Assembly (NCBI RefSeq): GCF_030433715.1
Contig: NZ_JAROCC010000008.1
Location: 116,363 to 180,362 of the forward strand
DNA: 64,000 bases
Reading direction: 5' to 3'
Source: Sporosarcina highlanderae
GTDB lineage: Bacteria > Bacillota > Bacilli > Bacillales_A > Planococcaceae
Positions 44,034 to 52,916 of this stretch are shown in pieces. A program made the position numbers and the translations under genes. The first letter of the stretch is position 1. Each line of letters starts with the position of its first letter. Below the pieces are notes generated by a model. That model ran no database searches and was not told the DNA's origin. It worked only from the letters and a program-made list of their open reading frames with translations.

Positions 44034-45653
44034 TCAATCAACCTTCTCTGCCCACTTCAAGAATGGTTGACGGTTCACGTAATAGGCTACATTCTCAAGC
44101 TTCGGTGAAGTCAAATACGTGCTTGAGTAGTAATACATCGGGATGAACGGCATATCATCCATAAGCACCTTTTCGGCTTTATGAAGTAAGTCATACCGTT
44201 TGGCATCATCTTGTTCAACCTTAGACTGTGATAGCAGGGAATCATATTCTTCATTGACCCAACCTGTACGGTTATTCGGGCTTCCGCCTAAGAAGTAATC
44301 AAGATTGATGACCGGGTCAACGAATGTACCAACCCAACCCATTCTTGCCATTTGGAAATTCCCTTGGTTTACGTTAGCCAATTGTGTTTTCGATTCTTGG
44401 TTCACCAATTTAACTTGGACGCCCAAGTTTTTATGGATCATTTCCTGAACGACTTCGGCAATTCGTTTATTTCCTTCAGATGTTGTATAAAGAAGCTCGA
44501 TTTCAGGAAGCTTGTCCCATCCTTCTTCCTTCATTCCTTCTTCTAATAATCTCTTAGCCTCTTCAGCATCCTCTTTGAAATACTCTCCACCAACTTCACG
44601 GAAATCTCCATCCGGAGTGGATACCCCTGGTGGAACCATACCATAGGCTGGAATTTCTCCCGCCTTGTTGATCGTGTTCACGACAAGTTCACGATTCACG
44701 CTCAAAGAAAATGCTTTACGGACTTTTTCATTCGTGAAAGGTTCTTTTTTCACGTTAAAAATATACATATACGTCCCGTAACGTGGAACAGCCAAGTATT
44801 CTTCATTGTTCTGCTCAGCTTCCAATACATCCATCGGTAAGCTGGAGATCAAGTCTAACTCACCCGTTTTGTACATTTGATAGAACGTCGTTGCTTCGTT
44901 TACCATCTTAAATGTAACTTTATTCAATTTCACTACTGATGCATCGTAATAATCATTGTTCTTCTCCATCACGATTTCACTATCATGCGCCCATTTCGTC
45001 ATTTTGAACGGGCCATTGCTTACATACGTTGCAGGATCTGTTGACCAGTTTTTATTACCCTCTACTTGTTCCTGTTTAACCGGGTAATACGTCCACATTG
45101 TCAACAGCTTGTCAAAATAGCCAAGAGGAGCATTCAATGTCACTTTCAGCTTCTTTTCATCGATCGCTTCAACACCTACATCTTCAACCGTTCCTTCTCC
45201 CATATTATATTCTTCTGCACCTTTAATATAATATAAGTAGAAAGCAAAACGTGAACCCGTTTCCGGATTCAACACCCGTTTCCAAGCGTATTCAAAATCA
45301 GCAGCTGTAACAGGCGTTCCATCTGTCCAATTCGAATCATCGCGGATCGTAAATGTATATACAGTCCCATCCTCGGAAATTTCTACATTTTCCGCAACGC
45401 CTTTAACCGGATTTCCATCTTCGTCTGTTGTGTACAAGCCTTCAAATACATGATCCAACACCCATGCAGACGTTGTATCCGTTGCAAGACCTGGGTCGAG
45501 ACTCGGTGGCTCTGTTTTGATATTCAGCGTTAACTCTTGTTTCACATCACTGTTCTTTCCACCCTCAACATCTTCTGCATTTTTGCTGCTGCAAGCCCCC
45601 ATGACTGCTGCCACTGACAGTAATAATACGATCAGCATTGTCCACTTCTTCAT
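44034..45653 (-). CDS. Oligopeptide ABC receptor lipoprotein (OppA/DppE type)
   Basis: 539 residues, lipobox VMGAC (Cys21), then a family-5 peptide-binding fold: LTLNIKTEPPSLDPGLATDTTS, VFEGLYTTDEDGNPVKGVAENVEISEDGTVYTFTIRDDSNWTDGTPVTAADFEYAWKRVL, YPVKQEQVEG, ending in a segment with MPFIPMYYYSSTYL. The motif set is closest to OppA/MppA-type receptors that accept peptides of several residues. The ATG overlaps the stop of the upstream ATPase by four bases. It lies within the operon after the ATPase genes rather than first. Confidence 0.92.
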   Translation of the reverse strand: MKKWTMLIVLLLSVAAVMGACSSKNAEDVEGGKNSDVKQELTLNIKTEPPSLDPGLATDTTSAWVLDHVFEGLYTTDEDGNPVKGVAENVEISEDGTVYTFTIRDDSNWTDGTPVTAADFEYAWKRVLNPETGSRFAFYLYYIKGAEEYNMGEGTVEDVGVEAIDEKKLKVTLNAPLGYFDKLLTMWTYYPVKQEQVEGNKNWSTDPATYVSNGPFKMTKWAHDSEIVMEKNNDYYDASVVKLNKVTFKMVNEATTFYQMYKTGELDLISSLPMDVLEAEQNNEEYLAVPRYGTYMYIFNVKKEPFTNEKVRKAFSLSVNRELVVNTINKAGEIPAYGMVPPGVSTPDGDFREVGGEYFKEDAEEAKRLLEEGMKEEGWDKLPEIELLYTTSEGNKRIAEVVQEMIHKNLGVQVKLVNQESKTQLANVNQGNFQMARMGWVGTFVDPVINLDYFLGGSPNNRTGWVNEEYDSLLSQSKVEQDDAKRYDLLHKAEKVLMDDMPFIPMYYYSSTYLTSPKLENVAYYVNRQPFLKWAEKVD

Positions 45654-46624
45654 ACTTCTCCCACCTCTTCTTTAGTATATAAATGGCATGCGACAAAATG
45701 GTCGGGTTGAACTTCCTTCCACTTCGGAACTGCCTTGCTGCAAATATCCATTGCGAACGGGCACCGCGTCCTGAAACGGCATCCACTTGGTGGATTGATA
45801 GGACTTGGCGGATCCCCTTGAAGGACAATTCGTTCCTTCCGCGAATTACTTGGATCGGCTACGGGAATCGCAGATAGGAGAGCTTGTGTGTATGGATGCA
45901 AAGGCTCTGCGAATAAATCATCACTACTTGCAAGCTCCATCATATTCCCTAAATACATAACCCCGATTCTGTCACTTATATGTTTCACCATGCCAAGGTC
46001 ATGGGCGATGAACAGATAGGTCAACCCTTCAGATTCTTTCAAGTCCTCTAACAGATTGATAACTTGAGCTTGGATGGAAACATCTAATGCGGATATTGGT
46101 TCATCCGCCACGATGAATTTTGGGTTGACAGCCAACGCCCGCGCAATTCCGATTCTTTGTCGTTGTCCACCACTGAATTCATGCGGGAACCGTTTCGCAT
46201 GCTCAGGCCGCAGTCCAACCTTCTCCAACAACTCGTAGATTCTTTCTTGTCGTTTTTTCCCGCTATATAGCTTATGGGCATCAATCCCTTCGGCAATGAT
46301 GTCGCCAACGACCATTCTTGGGTTCAAGGAACCATGGGGATCTTGAAAAACGATTTGCATCTCACGGTTCACGATGACTTTCTTCTTTCGGTTCATCTTC
46401 GATAGGTTTTCATCATTATAGAAAATATCGCCGTCCGTTTTAGTATGCAATCCGGCAACCGTAAGACCTAAAGTCGACTTTCCACTTCCACTTTCGCCGA
46501 CCAGACCAAAAGTCTCGCCTCTATAAATATCAAAGGAAATATTATCAACCGATTTTACAATTTGTCCTTTTCCAACAGCAAAGTATTTCTTTAAGTTTTC
46601 AATTCGTAGAAGCTTCTCTTTCAC
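45650..46624 (-). CDS. Oligopeptide ABC ATPase (OppF type)
   Basis: 324 residues: Walker A GESGSGKST, Q-loop VFQDPHGSLNPRM, signature [15 protein letters not shown], Walker B FIVADEPISALD, H-loop IAHDLG and a C-terminal cysteine cluster [15 protein letters not shown]. The start is GTG, inside the end of the preceding ATPase gene (26-base overlap). It acts as a heterodimer with the OppD-type protein. Confidence 0.92.
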   Translation of the reverse strand: MKEKLLRIENLKKYFAVGKGQIVKSVDNISFDIYRGETFGLVGESGSGKSTLGLTVAGLHTKTDGDIFYNDENLSKMNRKKKVIVNREMQIVFQDPHGSLNPRMVVGDIIAEGIDAHKLYSGKKRQERIYELLEKVGLRPEHAKRFPHEFSGGQRQRIGIARALAVNPKFIVADEPISALDVSIQAQVINLLEDLKESEGLTYLFIAHDLGMVKHISDRIGVMYLGNMMELASSDDLFAEPLHPYTQALLSAIPVADPSNSRKERIVLQGDPPSPINPPSGCRFRTRCPFAMDICSKAVPKWKEVQPDHFVACHLYTKEEVGEV

Positions 46625-47642
46625 GACCTCTCCCCCTTAACTCAAGAATCTCTTCTGCGCCTAATGAACGAGGATCGTTTAACCAACATTTCGCAGTATG
46701 TCCCTCATCGATTTCAAAATCTGGTGGCATTTGATTTACACAAATCTCCATTGCATACTTACATCTTGGTGCAAATGGACAACCTATTGGTGGGGAGAAT
46801 AAATCCGGAGGAGTCCCTTCTATTGGAATGAGTCTTTGTTTTTCACTCGATGTCGTTATATCCGGAATCGACTCCAACAGGCCCCATGTATATGGATGTT
46901 TCGGATTGTTGAAAATTGCATCTACCGAACTCGTCTCCATGATCATTCCTGCATACATAACGATCACTCGTTCAGCGGTTTCCGCTACAACCCCTAAATC
47001 ATGTGTAATTAAAATAATTGCTGTATTTATCTTCGTCTTCAGATCCTTCATAAGCTCTAACACCTGCGCTTGAATGGTAACATCCAATGCGGTTGTCGGT
47101 TCATCAGCAATGAGAAGCTCCGGACTGCATGCAAGTGCAATGGAAATCATTGCCCGTTGTCTCATCCCGCCACTAAATTCATGTGGATATTGGTCATAGC
47201 GTTCTTCTGCGTTCGGAATCCCTACAAGCTTTATCATTTCAATCGCCTTTTTCCTTGCCTCCGCTTTGCTTAAGTTTTTATGGACGATCAACACTTCAGC
47301 AATTTGGTGACCGATTTTCATCGTCGGGTTTAGGGACGTCATCGGATCTTGAAATACCATACTCATTTTGGATCCATTTACTTTTTTCAACTGCTTCTTC
47401 GATAAAGTCATTAAATCTTTACCTTCAAATAGCACTTTTCCCGAATTAATAATTGCAGGGGGCTTCGGAATGAGTCCCATAACCGTTTGAACCGTTACGC
47501 TTTTCCCACTTCCACTTTCTCCTACAATTGCAACAATCTCTCCCTTATCCACATGAAAAGAAACATTGCGAACAGCTTTAACCTCACCGCCGTACGTTTT
47601 AAAATTCACGCCTAAGTTTTCAACTTCCAACAAACGGTTCAT
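46599..47642 (-). CDS. Oligopeptide ABC ATPase (OppD type)
   Basis: 347 residues from ATG 47642 (GGCAGGTG upstream; an in-frame start at 47657 is less likely). Walker A GESGSGKSV, Q-loop VFQDPMTSLNPTM, signature [15 protein letters not shown], Walker [14 protein letters not shown]-loop ITHDLG, and C-terminal GCPFAPRCKYAMEIC. The C-terminus has an Arg/Glu-rich tail (LRGRGREREAS). Second energy subunit of this importer. Confidence 0.92.
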   Translation of the reverse strand: MNRLLEVENLGVNFKTYGGEVKAVRNVSFHVDKGEIVAIVGESGSGKSVTVQTVMGLIPKPPAIINSGKVLFEGKDLMTLSKKQLKKVNGSKMSMVFQDPMTSLNPTMKIGHQIAEVLIVHKNLSKAEARKKAIEMIKLVGIPNAEERYDQYPHEFSGGMRQRAMISIALACSPELLIADEPTTALDVTIQAQVLELMKDLKTKINTAIILITHDLGVVAETAERVIVMYAGMIMETSSVDAIFNNPKHPYTWGLLESIPDITTSSEKQRLIPIEGTPPDLFSPPIGCPFAPRCKYAMEICVNQMPPDFEIDEGHTAKCWLNDPRSLGAEEILELRGRGREREASTN

Positions 47643-47680
47643 ATCATCACCTGCCAACCTTCAAATTTTCAATCCTATCA

Positions 47681-48625
47681 TTATTTACGTGCCCGTGGAT
47701 CCAATGAGTCTTGTAACCCATCACCAAGTGCATTAAATGCAAACATTGTAAGCGATATCATTAGTCCCGGGAAAAATAGCCGCCACCAATGGCCGCTTAA
47801 TATAACACCCAATGCATCATTCGCCATCGTCCCCCAACTTGCAAGTGGAGCTTGAACCCCTAAACCGATAAAACTTAGAAATGATTCTGCGAAAATTGCT
47901 GAAGGAATCGTGAATGTAAGGTTTACAATTATAATCCCCATCGTGTTTGGCAAAAGGTGCCTCATAATTATTTTCGGTGTACTTGTTCCCAATTTCTCGG
48001 CTGCCTGAATGTATTCATTCGATTTTAATTGTAAGATTTGTCCCCTCACAATACGCGCCATTCCAACCCATCCTGTTACAGATAGGGCAATGATGATTGT
48101 CTTAATACCAGGCTCCATGACAACCATTAATAGAATCACAAGAAGCAAATAAGGAATTCCATAGAGAATTTCGACCAATCTCATAAGTACTCCATCAATC
48201 TGGTCACCTTTTTTACCTCTACCAGCCATATAACCTGAAATGCCACCTACGATTAGACCAATAATAAGGTCGATTAAGGCCGCTGCAATACCGATTGTTA
48301 ATGAAACACGAGCCCCTAACCATGTCCGAACCCAAACATCACGTCCTAAATCATCCGTTCCAAACCAATGTTCACTGGAAGGTTCAGCATTCGTATTCAT
48401 CAAATTCTGTTCCGATCCACCATACGGCGCCATCATAGGCCCTACAATCGCAAGAGTTACGATCAGAAATAATAGTGTTAATCCTAAAAGCGCTAATTTA
48501 TTCTTTAATACGGAAAGGACTGTTTCCTTCCAAACACTTAAACTCGGTCGAAAAACCTCTTTATCATCATAATAGGCGGGGTCCACCGGGCGGAATAAAT
48601 CTTGATCTGCTTGTTTATTCATCAT
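47681..48625 (-). CDS. Oligopeptide ABC permease (OppC type)
   Basis: 314 residues: a 35-residue cytoplasmic start, membrane segment 1 (about 37-60), HWFGTDDLGRDVWVRTWLGAR, five more membrane segments and an EAA loop (IQAAEKLGTSTPKIIMRHLLPNT). Two adjacent ATGs follow AAGGGTGAG. One base separates it from the upstream permease gene, so translation is coupled. Confidence 0.92.
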   Translation of the reverse strand: MMNKQADQDLFRPVDPAYYDDKEVFRPSLSVWKETVLSVLKNKLALLGLTLLFLIVTLAIVGPMMAPYGGSEQNLMNTNAEPSSEHWFGTDDLGRDVWVRTWLGARVSLTIGIAAALIDLIIGLIVGGISGYMAGRGKKGDQIDGVLMRLVEILYGIPYLLLVILLMVVMEPGIKTIIIALSVTGWVGMARIVRGQILQLKSNEYIQAAEKLGTSTPKIIMRHLLPNTMGIIIVNLTFTIPSAIFAESFLSFIGLGVQAPLASWGTMANDALGVILSGHWWRLFFPGLMISLTMFAFNALGDGLQDSLDPRARK

Positions 48626-48626
48626 C

Positions 48627-49553
48627 TCACCCTTCCTTACTCGTCAACTTGATTCTTGGGTCGATAAAACGGTACGACAAGTCTATCAAGAACAGAATGA
48701 CTACAAGAATAACACTGTAAAATACAGTCGTTCCCATAATGACCGGGTAGTCCCGATTGAATATGCTGTCTACAAAATACCTTCCGATTCCGGGAATCGC
48801 AAAAATCTTTTCGATAACAAAAGTTCCTGTGATCAAGGAAACGAATAATGGCCCTATAAAAGTGATTACAGGCAGAATGGCATTTCTAATTCCATGCTGA
48901 AGGACAATTCGGTACGTAGATAACCCTTTAGCATCCGCTGTTTTCATATAGTTTTGATTCAACACATCTAACATGCTTGAACGCGTATACCTCGCCACTA
49001 TGGCAAGTGGAGTGGTTGAAAGCGCTAACGCAGGAAGGATTGCATGTTTCCAACTTCCCCACGATGCAACCGGGAGTAAACTCAAGTCGACTGCAAAGAT
49101 TTTAATGAGAAGAGGAGCCAATATAAAGTTCGGTATTGAAATCCCGATTATCGCAATCACCATTGAGACGTAATCGATTGCCTTATTATGATTAAGTGCG
49201 GCAACAATGCCTAATAACACTCCAAAAACAATGGCTACCACCATGGCCAAAAGCCCGACAGTCGCCGATGCGACAAAGCCCGAACCAATAATGGAGTTGA
49301 CTGTGCGAGTATCTGAAACAATCGATGTCCCTAAATTTAATGTAATTAAATCCTTCATGTATAAAAAGTATTGAACAGGAACCGGCTTGTCCAAATTATA
49401 AGCAGCTCTTAAATTCTGCAAGACATCTTCTGGATATACATCTGCATCAGTCGCAAAAGGATCGCCAGGTATGAATTTCATAACCATAAATGTAAGTGTT
49501 GCGATGATCCAAATCGTTAAAAGCATTGCGCCTAAACGTTTTAATATGTACAA
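48627..49553 (-). CDS. Oligopeptide ABC permease (OppB type)
   Basis: 308 residues, MYILKRLGAMLLTIWIIATLTF start with the FIPGDPF motif, six membrane segments and an EAA loop (MKTADAKGLSTYRIVLQHGIRNA). The start codon is TTG with GGAAGG upstream. First gene of the operon B-C-D-F-A-S9 peptidase. The control region carries the same sequence box (49597-49628) as the amidohydrolase gene further upstream. Confidence 0.92.
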   Translation of the reverse strand: MYILKRLGAMLLTIWIIATLTFMVMKFIPGDPFATDADVYPEDVLQNLRAAYNLDKPVPVQYFLYMKDLITLNLGTSIVSDTRTVNSIIGSGFVASATVGLLAMVVAIVFGVLLGIVAALNHNKAIDYVSMVIAIIGISIPNFILAPLLIKIFAVDLSLLPVASWGSWKHAILPALALSTTPLAIVARYTRSSMLDVLNQNYMKTADAKGLSTYRIVLQHGIRNAILPVITFIGPLFVSLITGTFVIEKIFAIPGIGRYFVDSIFNRDYPVIMGTTVFYSVILVVILFLIDLSYRFIDPRIKLTSKEG

Positions 49554-49596
49554 AACAGCACCTTCCTCTCAAAAGAAATCTCTGAAACTATTAAGG

Positions 49597-49628
49597 TTAT
49601 TTTCCCTAATCATTCCGTTAATTCATAG
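49597..49628 (-). promoter_or_regulatory. Shared box, copy upstream of the oligopeptide importer
   Basis: The plus strand carries TTTTCCCT-a-ATCATTCCGTTAAT and flanks; nearly identical to the box at 51086-51108. On the coding strand an imperfect TTAGGG...CCTTAA repeat follows. It lies 45-75 bases upstream of the first permease gene. Confidence 0.6.
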
Positions 49629-49723
49629 TATCACAGGCCGTTAATAAAGTCTTCAGTTTTCTTAATTAATTTTAAATGGATTATCTATTCGGAAATGCAG
49701 TCGTAGGATCCTCAATCCATATA

Positions 49724-51052
49724 CTATTGACCATCTCCACCTGCACTTAATGACTCGATTCCTTTAAGGATGCCTATATATGAAGTTAGGCCAATCTCTA
49801 AGACCGCTTCATCGATGTCGAATTTCTCATGATGATGTCCAGCAGCAAGCGCCGTTCCTAAAATCATGTAGGATGCAAGTCCACCGTTTTCTATCACCTG
49901 ATTCATCATATATGTAGCGTCTTCCGACCCGATAGGATATGGGGCTTCATCCAATACAGTATCCACACAAGGAATATCGCCAAGTGACTTCTTAATATAC
50001 GTTTTCAATCGTTCACTCGAACTGCTTGTTTTTGCTTCCCCGACGATTTCAATTTCATAATCGATGTCATACATCTGCGCTGCGCCTTTTATAATCATTT
50101 TCGCTTTCCTGAACATATACTCGTTAATATCCGTCGTTTCACCCCTTGTTTCAACCTCCATTTCGGCTGATTGCGGGATAATGTTGCGTCCGGAACCTCC
50201 ACACAACTTTCCAACATTAATCTGCGATTGCCCTTTACCATGCCTCGGAATGCTATGTAGATTCAAAATTGCGGAAGATGCCGCTAACAAGGCGTTTCTC
50301 CCTTCTTCGGGACGTCCACCCGCATGGGATGCCTTTCCTAAAAACCTTGCATTGAACTTTGTTGTGGCAAGAAAATTGTCAATGCCACTGACAACGGTCC
50401 CAAGTTCAACTCCAATCCCCACATGTGATGTAAGGAAAATGTCAACGTCGTCCAACACTCCTGCAGCAACCATCGACTTCGCACCCCGAACGCCTTCTTC
50501 AGCAGGCTGGAATATAAGTTTATAAGTACCAGCTAATTCATCAAGGTGTTCGGAGATATATTTCGCCACAGCTAACCCGATTGACATATGGGCATCATGT
50601 CCGCAAGCATGCATGACCCCTTTGCGAATGGAAACAAACCCATTTTCGACAGGAAAATGATCCTTATCGGAGCTTTCTTTAATGTTAAGGGCATCCATAT
50701 CGAAACGGATTCCGATAATCGGTCCAGGTCGTTTCGATTGAATCGTTCCAACAACCCCGGTATACCCCCCGCTAAAACGTTTCAGCCATTTTTCATTAGC
50801 CCCTTCGGCAAGAGCTTTTGCTTCATATTCAGCTAATAATTCCGGAGTAGGCACACCCATCCGCGATTCATGATGAATCACATCACTCCCCGTTCGAAGG
50901 CTATAACCAAATTGCTCAAGATAGTCCGCTATCAACGAGGCAGTTCTGAATTCCAACCACCCAGGCTCAGCATGTTTATGGAAATCACGGCGCCATTTAA
51001 TCATTATCGGTACCAAATCCTCTACCGAGATGTCTTTTATACGATAGTTCAT
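49724..51052 (-). CDS. M20D amidohydrolase (AbgA-like)
   Basis: 442 residues. Metal-site motifs of the M20D group: RRDFHKHAEPGWLEFRT, GIRFDMDAL, HACGHDAHM, QPAEEG and SHAGGRPEEGRNAL, with C-terminal SEDATYMM and GHHHEKFDIDE. It resembles p-aminobenzoyl-glutamate hydrolase subunit A and related N-acyl amino acid or aminoacyl amidohydrolases; an insertion between about residues 55 and 95 is shared with AbgA. Cytoplasmic. ATG 51052 is the likely start (in-frame TTG at 51070). It lies upstream of the peptide importer with its own control region bearing the shared box, so the two are probably co-regulated. Confidence 0.87.
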   Translation of the reverse strand: MNYRIKDISVEDLVPIMIKWRRDFHKHAEPGWLEFRTASLIADYLEQFGYSLRTGSDVIHHESRMGVPTPELLAEYEAKALAEGANEKWLKRFSGGYTGVVGTIQSKRPGPIIGIRFDMDALNIKESSDKDHFPVENGFVSIRKGVMHACGHDAHMSIGLAVAKYISEHLDELAGTYKLIFQPAEEGVRGAKSMVAAGVLDDVDIFLTSHVGIGVELGTVVSGIDNFLATTKFNARFLGKASHAGGRPEEGRNALLAASSAILNLHSIPRHGKGQSQINVGKLCGGSGRNIIPQSAEMEVETRGETTDINEYMFRKAKMIIKGAAQMYDIDYEIEIVGEAKTSSSSERLKTYIKKSLGDIPCVDTVLDEAPYPIGSEDATYMMNQVIENGGLASYMILGTALAAGHHHEKFDIDEAVLEIGLTSYIGILKGIESLSAGGDGQ

Positions 51053-51085
51053 TAGCAACCCACTTTCCAACTAATATTAAAGGAA

Positions 51086-51108
51086 TTTTTCCCTTATCAT
51101 TCCGTTAA
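51086..51108 (-). promoter_or_regulatory. Shared box, copy upstream of the M20D amidohydrolase
   Basis: The plus strand carries TTTTTCCCT-t-ATCATTCCGTTAAT, matching the box at 49597-49628 except at one central base. It is followed on the coding strand by AAGGG...CCTTT. It lies about 35-55 bases before the ATG. Confidence 0.6.
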
Positions 51109-51153
51109 TAATAATTCCTCTTCACCGAATTGTCAATACAGTTAGAAATAAAA

Positions 51154-51207
51154 AAATACTAACATCAGTAGAATCGGCGATAGCCGAAATCACTGCAGTT
51201 AGTATTT
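51154..51207 (-). terminator. Terminator of the sensor-regulator gene
   Basis: AAATACTAAC...GTTAGTATTT with inner AGT/ACT and TCGGC/GCCGA stems; the T-run on the minus strand is TTTTTTTATTTC. Confidence 0.85.
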
Positions 51208-51221
51208 ATTAGATCGATTCA

Positions 51222-52526
51222 TTACTTCTCATCGATGAATTGCAATTCATAAACTTTTCGCGGTCTTCCTCTTTGTCCCGACTGTTCTTCTCCAGTAATT
51301 TTCGCCAAATTAACACTCTCTAATTCCATCAAAATCCTTCTGGCATTTCGCTCCGTGCTATTCATCCAAACCGACAATTCTTTTGAAGTAATTTCCGTTT
51401 TTTTATAATAGAGTGCCATCGACTGAATTCGATTAACCGTCGCCGGGCTAATATTGGCATTTCTCAATAACTCATTCCACTTAACGGTTGACAGCCGATT
51501 ATTATATGAAAGCGGACGCTCATCCACCCCATACTCCGTAATCTGCTTCAGCTCATCCATAATGACAATGATTGGTTCTTTCTTCTCCCTCGCATATTGC
51601 GTGGCGAGTCTTGCATGCTGTTCGGCCTCTAACGATGTGGCACCATAGCCTAACCCAATTCGGATCTGCAACTTGCTTTGCAAATCACTTCGCTCAATCA
51701 ACTTAAAAAGGGAATCCTCATTCAACTGAAGCTCGACTTCCCCTCTTGTCGTATAGATGAAGTACCTACCATCCCCGATTTCAATAAATGATCCATTGAT
51801 CCGTTCAGAATAATTAAGCAGTAACTTCTTCAGTTCCAACTCTTGATACTTTGTCTTATACGAATAGTTCGCCCAATCCAACTGAATGATTTCCACACCT
51901 AAGATCGCGATTTGAGCTTTCCGATACCATTGCGAAACTCCTCTTTGCTTCAAGTACTGGATGATCAAACGGACGGCAATAATATCCGGCGCCACTCGAT
52001 AACAAGGAATCCCCAATTCCTTCAATGTATGATAGACCGTGTTCACACAAGTGACGGCTACATCCACCTTCCCCTCACGAAAAAGGTCAAGATGAAAATC
52101 AATAATCTCCTGTATCGGCAAATATCCGCTATACGGGAACGTATATAGCTCCATTGACTTAATGGATTTTTTTATCTCTACTTCTGTCTCTTGAACGGTA
52201 TCGAGACTAATGCGATTAAAAATCTTCCCCTCTTGCAACTGTGCTTCCAAAAGAGTCTTGTAAATACTATTACTATTCAAAGGCGCAAAACTACCTTCTT
52301 CTTCACGTATCAAATTATTCGTAACCGCGTAATAATAAGGAGCCTGTCCAGAGAAAAACCATTGGTCCACAAATCTTCTGTTCTCCAAAATAATTTCCCG
52401 GGTCTCCTCCATTTCTTCATACGGAAAAGGCAGAAGCGTAATCTCATCAAATTCCTCCACCGCTTTTTTCACAATCTCAATCGAGTCACTTGGACCAATT
52501 ACGCCTAAACGAATCTTCAAACACAT
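51222..52526 (-). CDS. Multidomain transcriptional regulator with PrpR-N-like sensor
   Basis: 434 residues that do not fit a common regulator family. Residues 1 to about 200 resemble a substrate-sensing PrpR-N-like/periplasmic-binding-like domain (LGVIGPSDSIEIVKKAVEEFDEITLLPFPYEEMEETREII, VDVAVTCVNTVYHTLKELGIPCYRVAPD). The middle (about 210-335) looks like a degenerate nucleotide-cyclase/GGDEF fold (IRIGLGYGATSLEAEQHARLATQYAREKK). The C-terminus (about 355-430) is a winged helix (ISPATVNRIQSMALYYKKTEITSKELSVWMNSTERNARRILMELE) with a basic GQRGRPRK tail. It is the nearest regulator of the amidohydrolase/peptide-importer region. A hairpin with a T-run (52553-52586) lies in its own leader. Confidence 0.72.
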   Translation of the reverse strand: MCLKIRLGVIGPSDSIEIVKKAVEEFDEITLLPFPYEEMEETREIILENRRFVDQWFFSGQAPYYYAVTNNLIREEEGSFAPLNSNSIYKTLLEAQLQEGKIFNRISLDTVQETEVEIKKSIKSMELYTFPYSGYLPIQEIIDFHLDLFREGKVDVAVTCVNTVYHTLKELGIPCYRVAPDIIAVRLIIQYLKQRGVSQWYRKAQIAILGVEIIQLDWANYSYKTKYQELELKKLLLNYSERINGSFIEIGDGRYFIYTTRGEVELQLNEDSLFKLIERSDLQSKLQIRIGLGYGATSLEAEQHARLATQYAREKKEPIIVIMDELKQITEYGVDERPLSYNNRLSTVKWNELLRNANISPATVNRIQSMALYYKKTEITSKELSVWMNSTERNARRILMELESVNLAKITGEEQSGQRGRPRKVYELQFIDEK

Positions 52527-52552
52527 CCAACCTCCAGCCGCTCATTTACCCT

Positions 52553-52586
52553 AAAAAAGCACTCCTCCTTTAGAAGGACGAAGTGC
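52553..52586 (-). terminator. Attenuator-like hairpin in the regulator leader
   Basis: GCACTcCTCCTT / AAGGAcGaAGTGC, then TTTTTTAGGG on the minus strand, about 25 bases before the regulator ATG. No leftward gene lies upstream that would need a terminator here. Confidence 0.55.
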
Positions 52587-52643
52587 CATAATCGAAAGCT
52601 TGATAGTATTCATACTAACACTGACAGACTATTCAAGCAAGTG

Positions 52644-52657
52644 ATTGTGAAGGTACC
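52644..52657. repeat. Isolated repeat end next to copy 3
   Basis: GATTGTGAAGGTACC, a lone left-end motif about 40 bases before copy 3. Confidence 0.4.
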
Positions 52658-52685
52658 ACTCTGAAGGGATTCTTTCTTCTGAGAT

Positions 52686-52847
52686 TTTGAAGGTACCTGT
52701 GCAGGAAACATTCATGTTTATTCAGACAATTTGAATAAATATACGATAGAAAGAAGCGAAACATTGATAATAATAGATTCACTTTTGTATTTTTATACAT
52801 TTGTAGTGTATTTTTTGAATAGTTCCATGCACAGGTACCTAAAAAAT
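52686..52847. repeat. Dispersed KpnI-end repeat, copy 3
   Basis: Left end TTGAAGGTACCTGTGCAGG; right end CCATGCACAGGTACCT (52825-52840). The interior matches copy 2. It ends exactly where the formamidase promoter begins. Confidence 0.8.
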
Positions 52848-52875
52848 TGACACAACAAAGGAAGATTAATATATT
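52847..52875 (+). promoter_or_regulatory. Promoter of the formamidase-like gene
   Basis: TTGACA (52847-52852), 17 bases, TATATT (52870-52875). The -35 starts seven bases after the repeat's terminal GGTACCT. Confidence 0.7.
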
Positions 52876-52916
52876 TGAATAGATATACTTTTTTTCTTGA
52901 AGGGAATTTATAAGTA

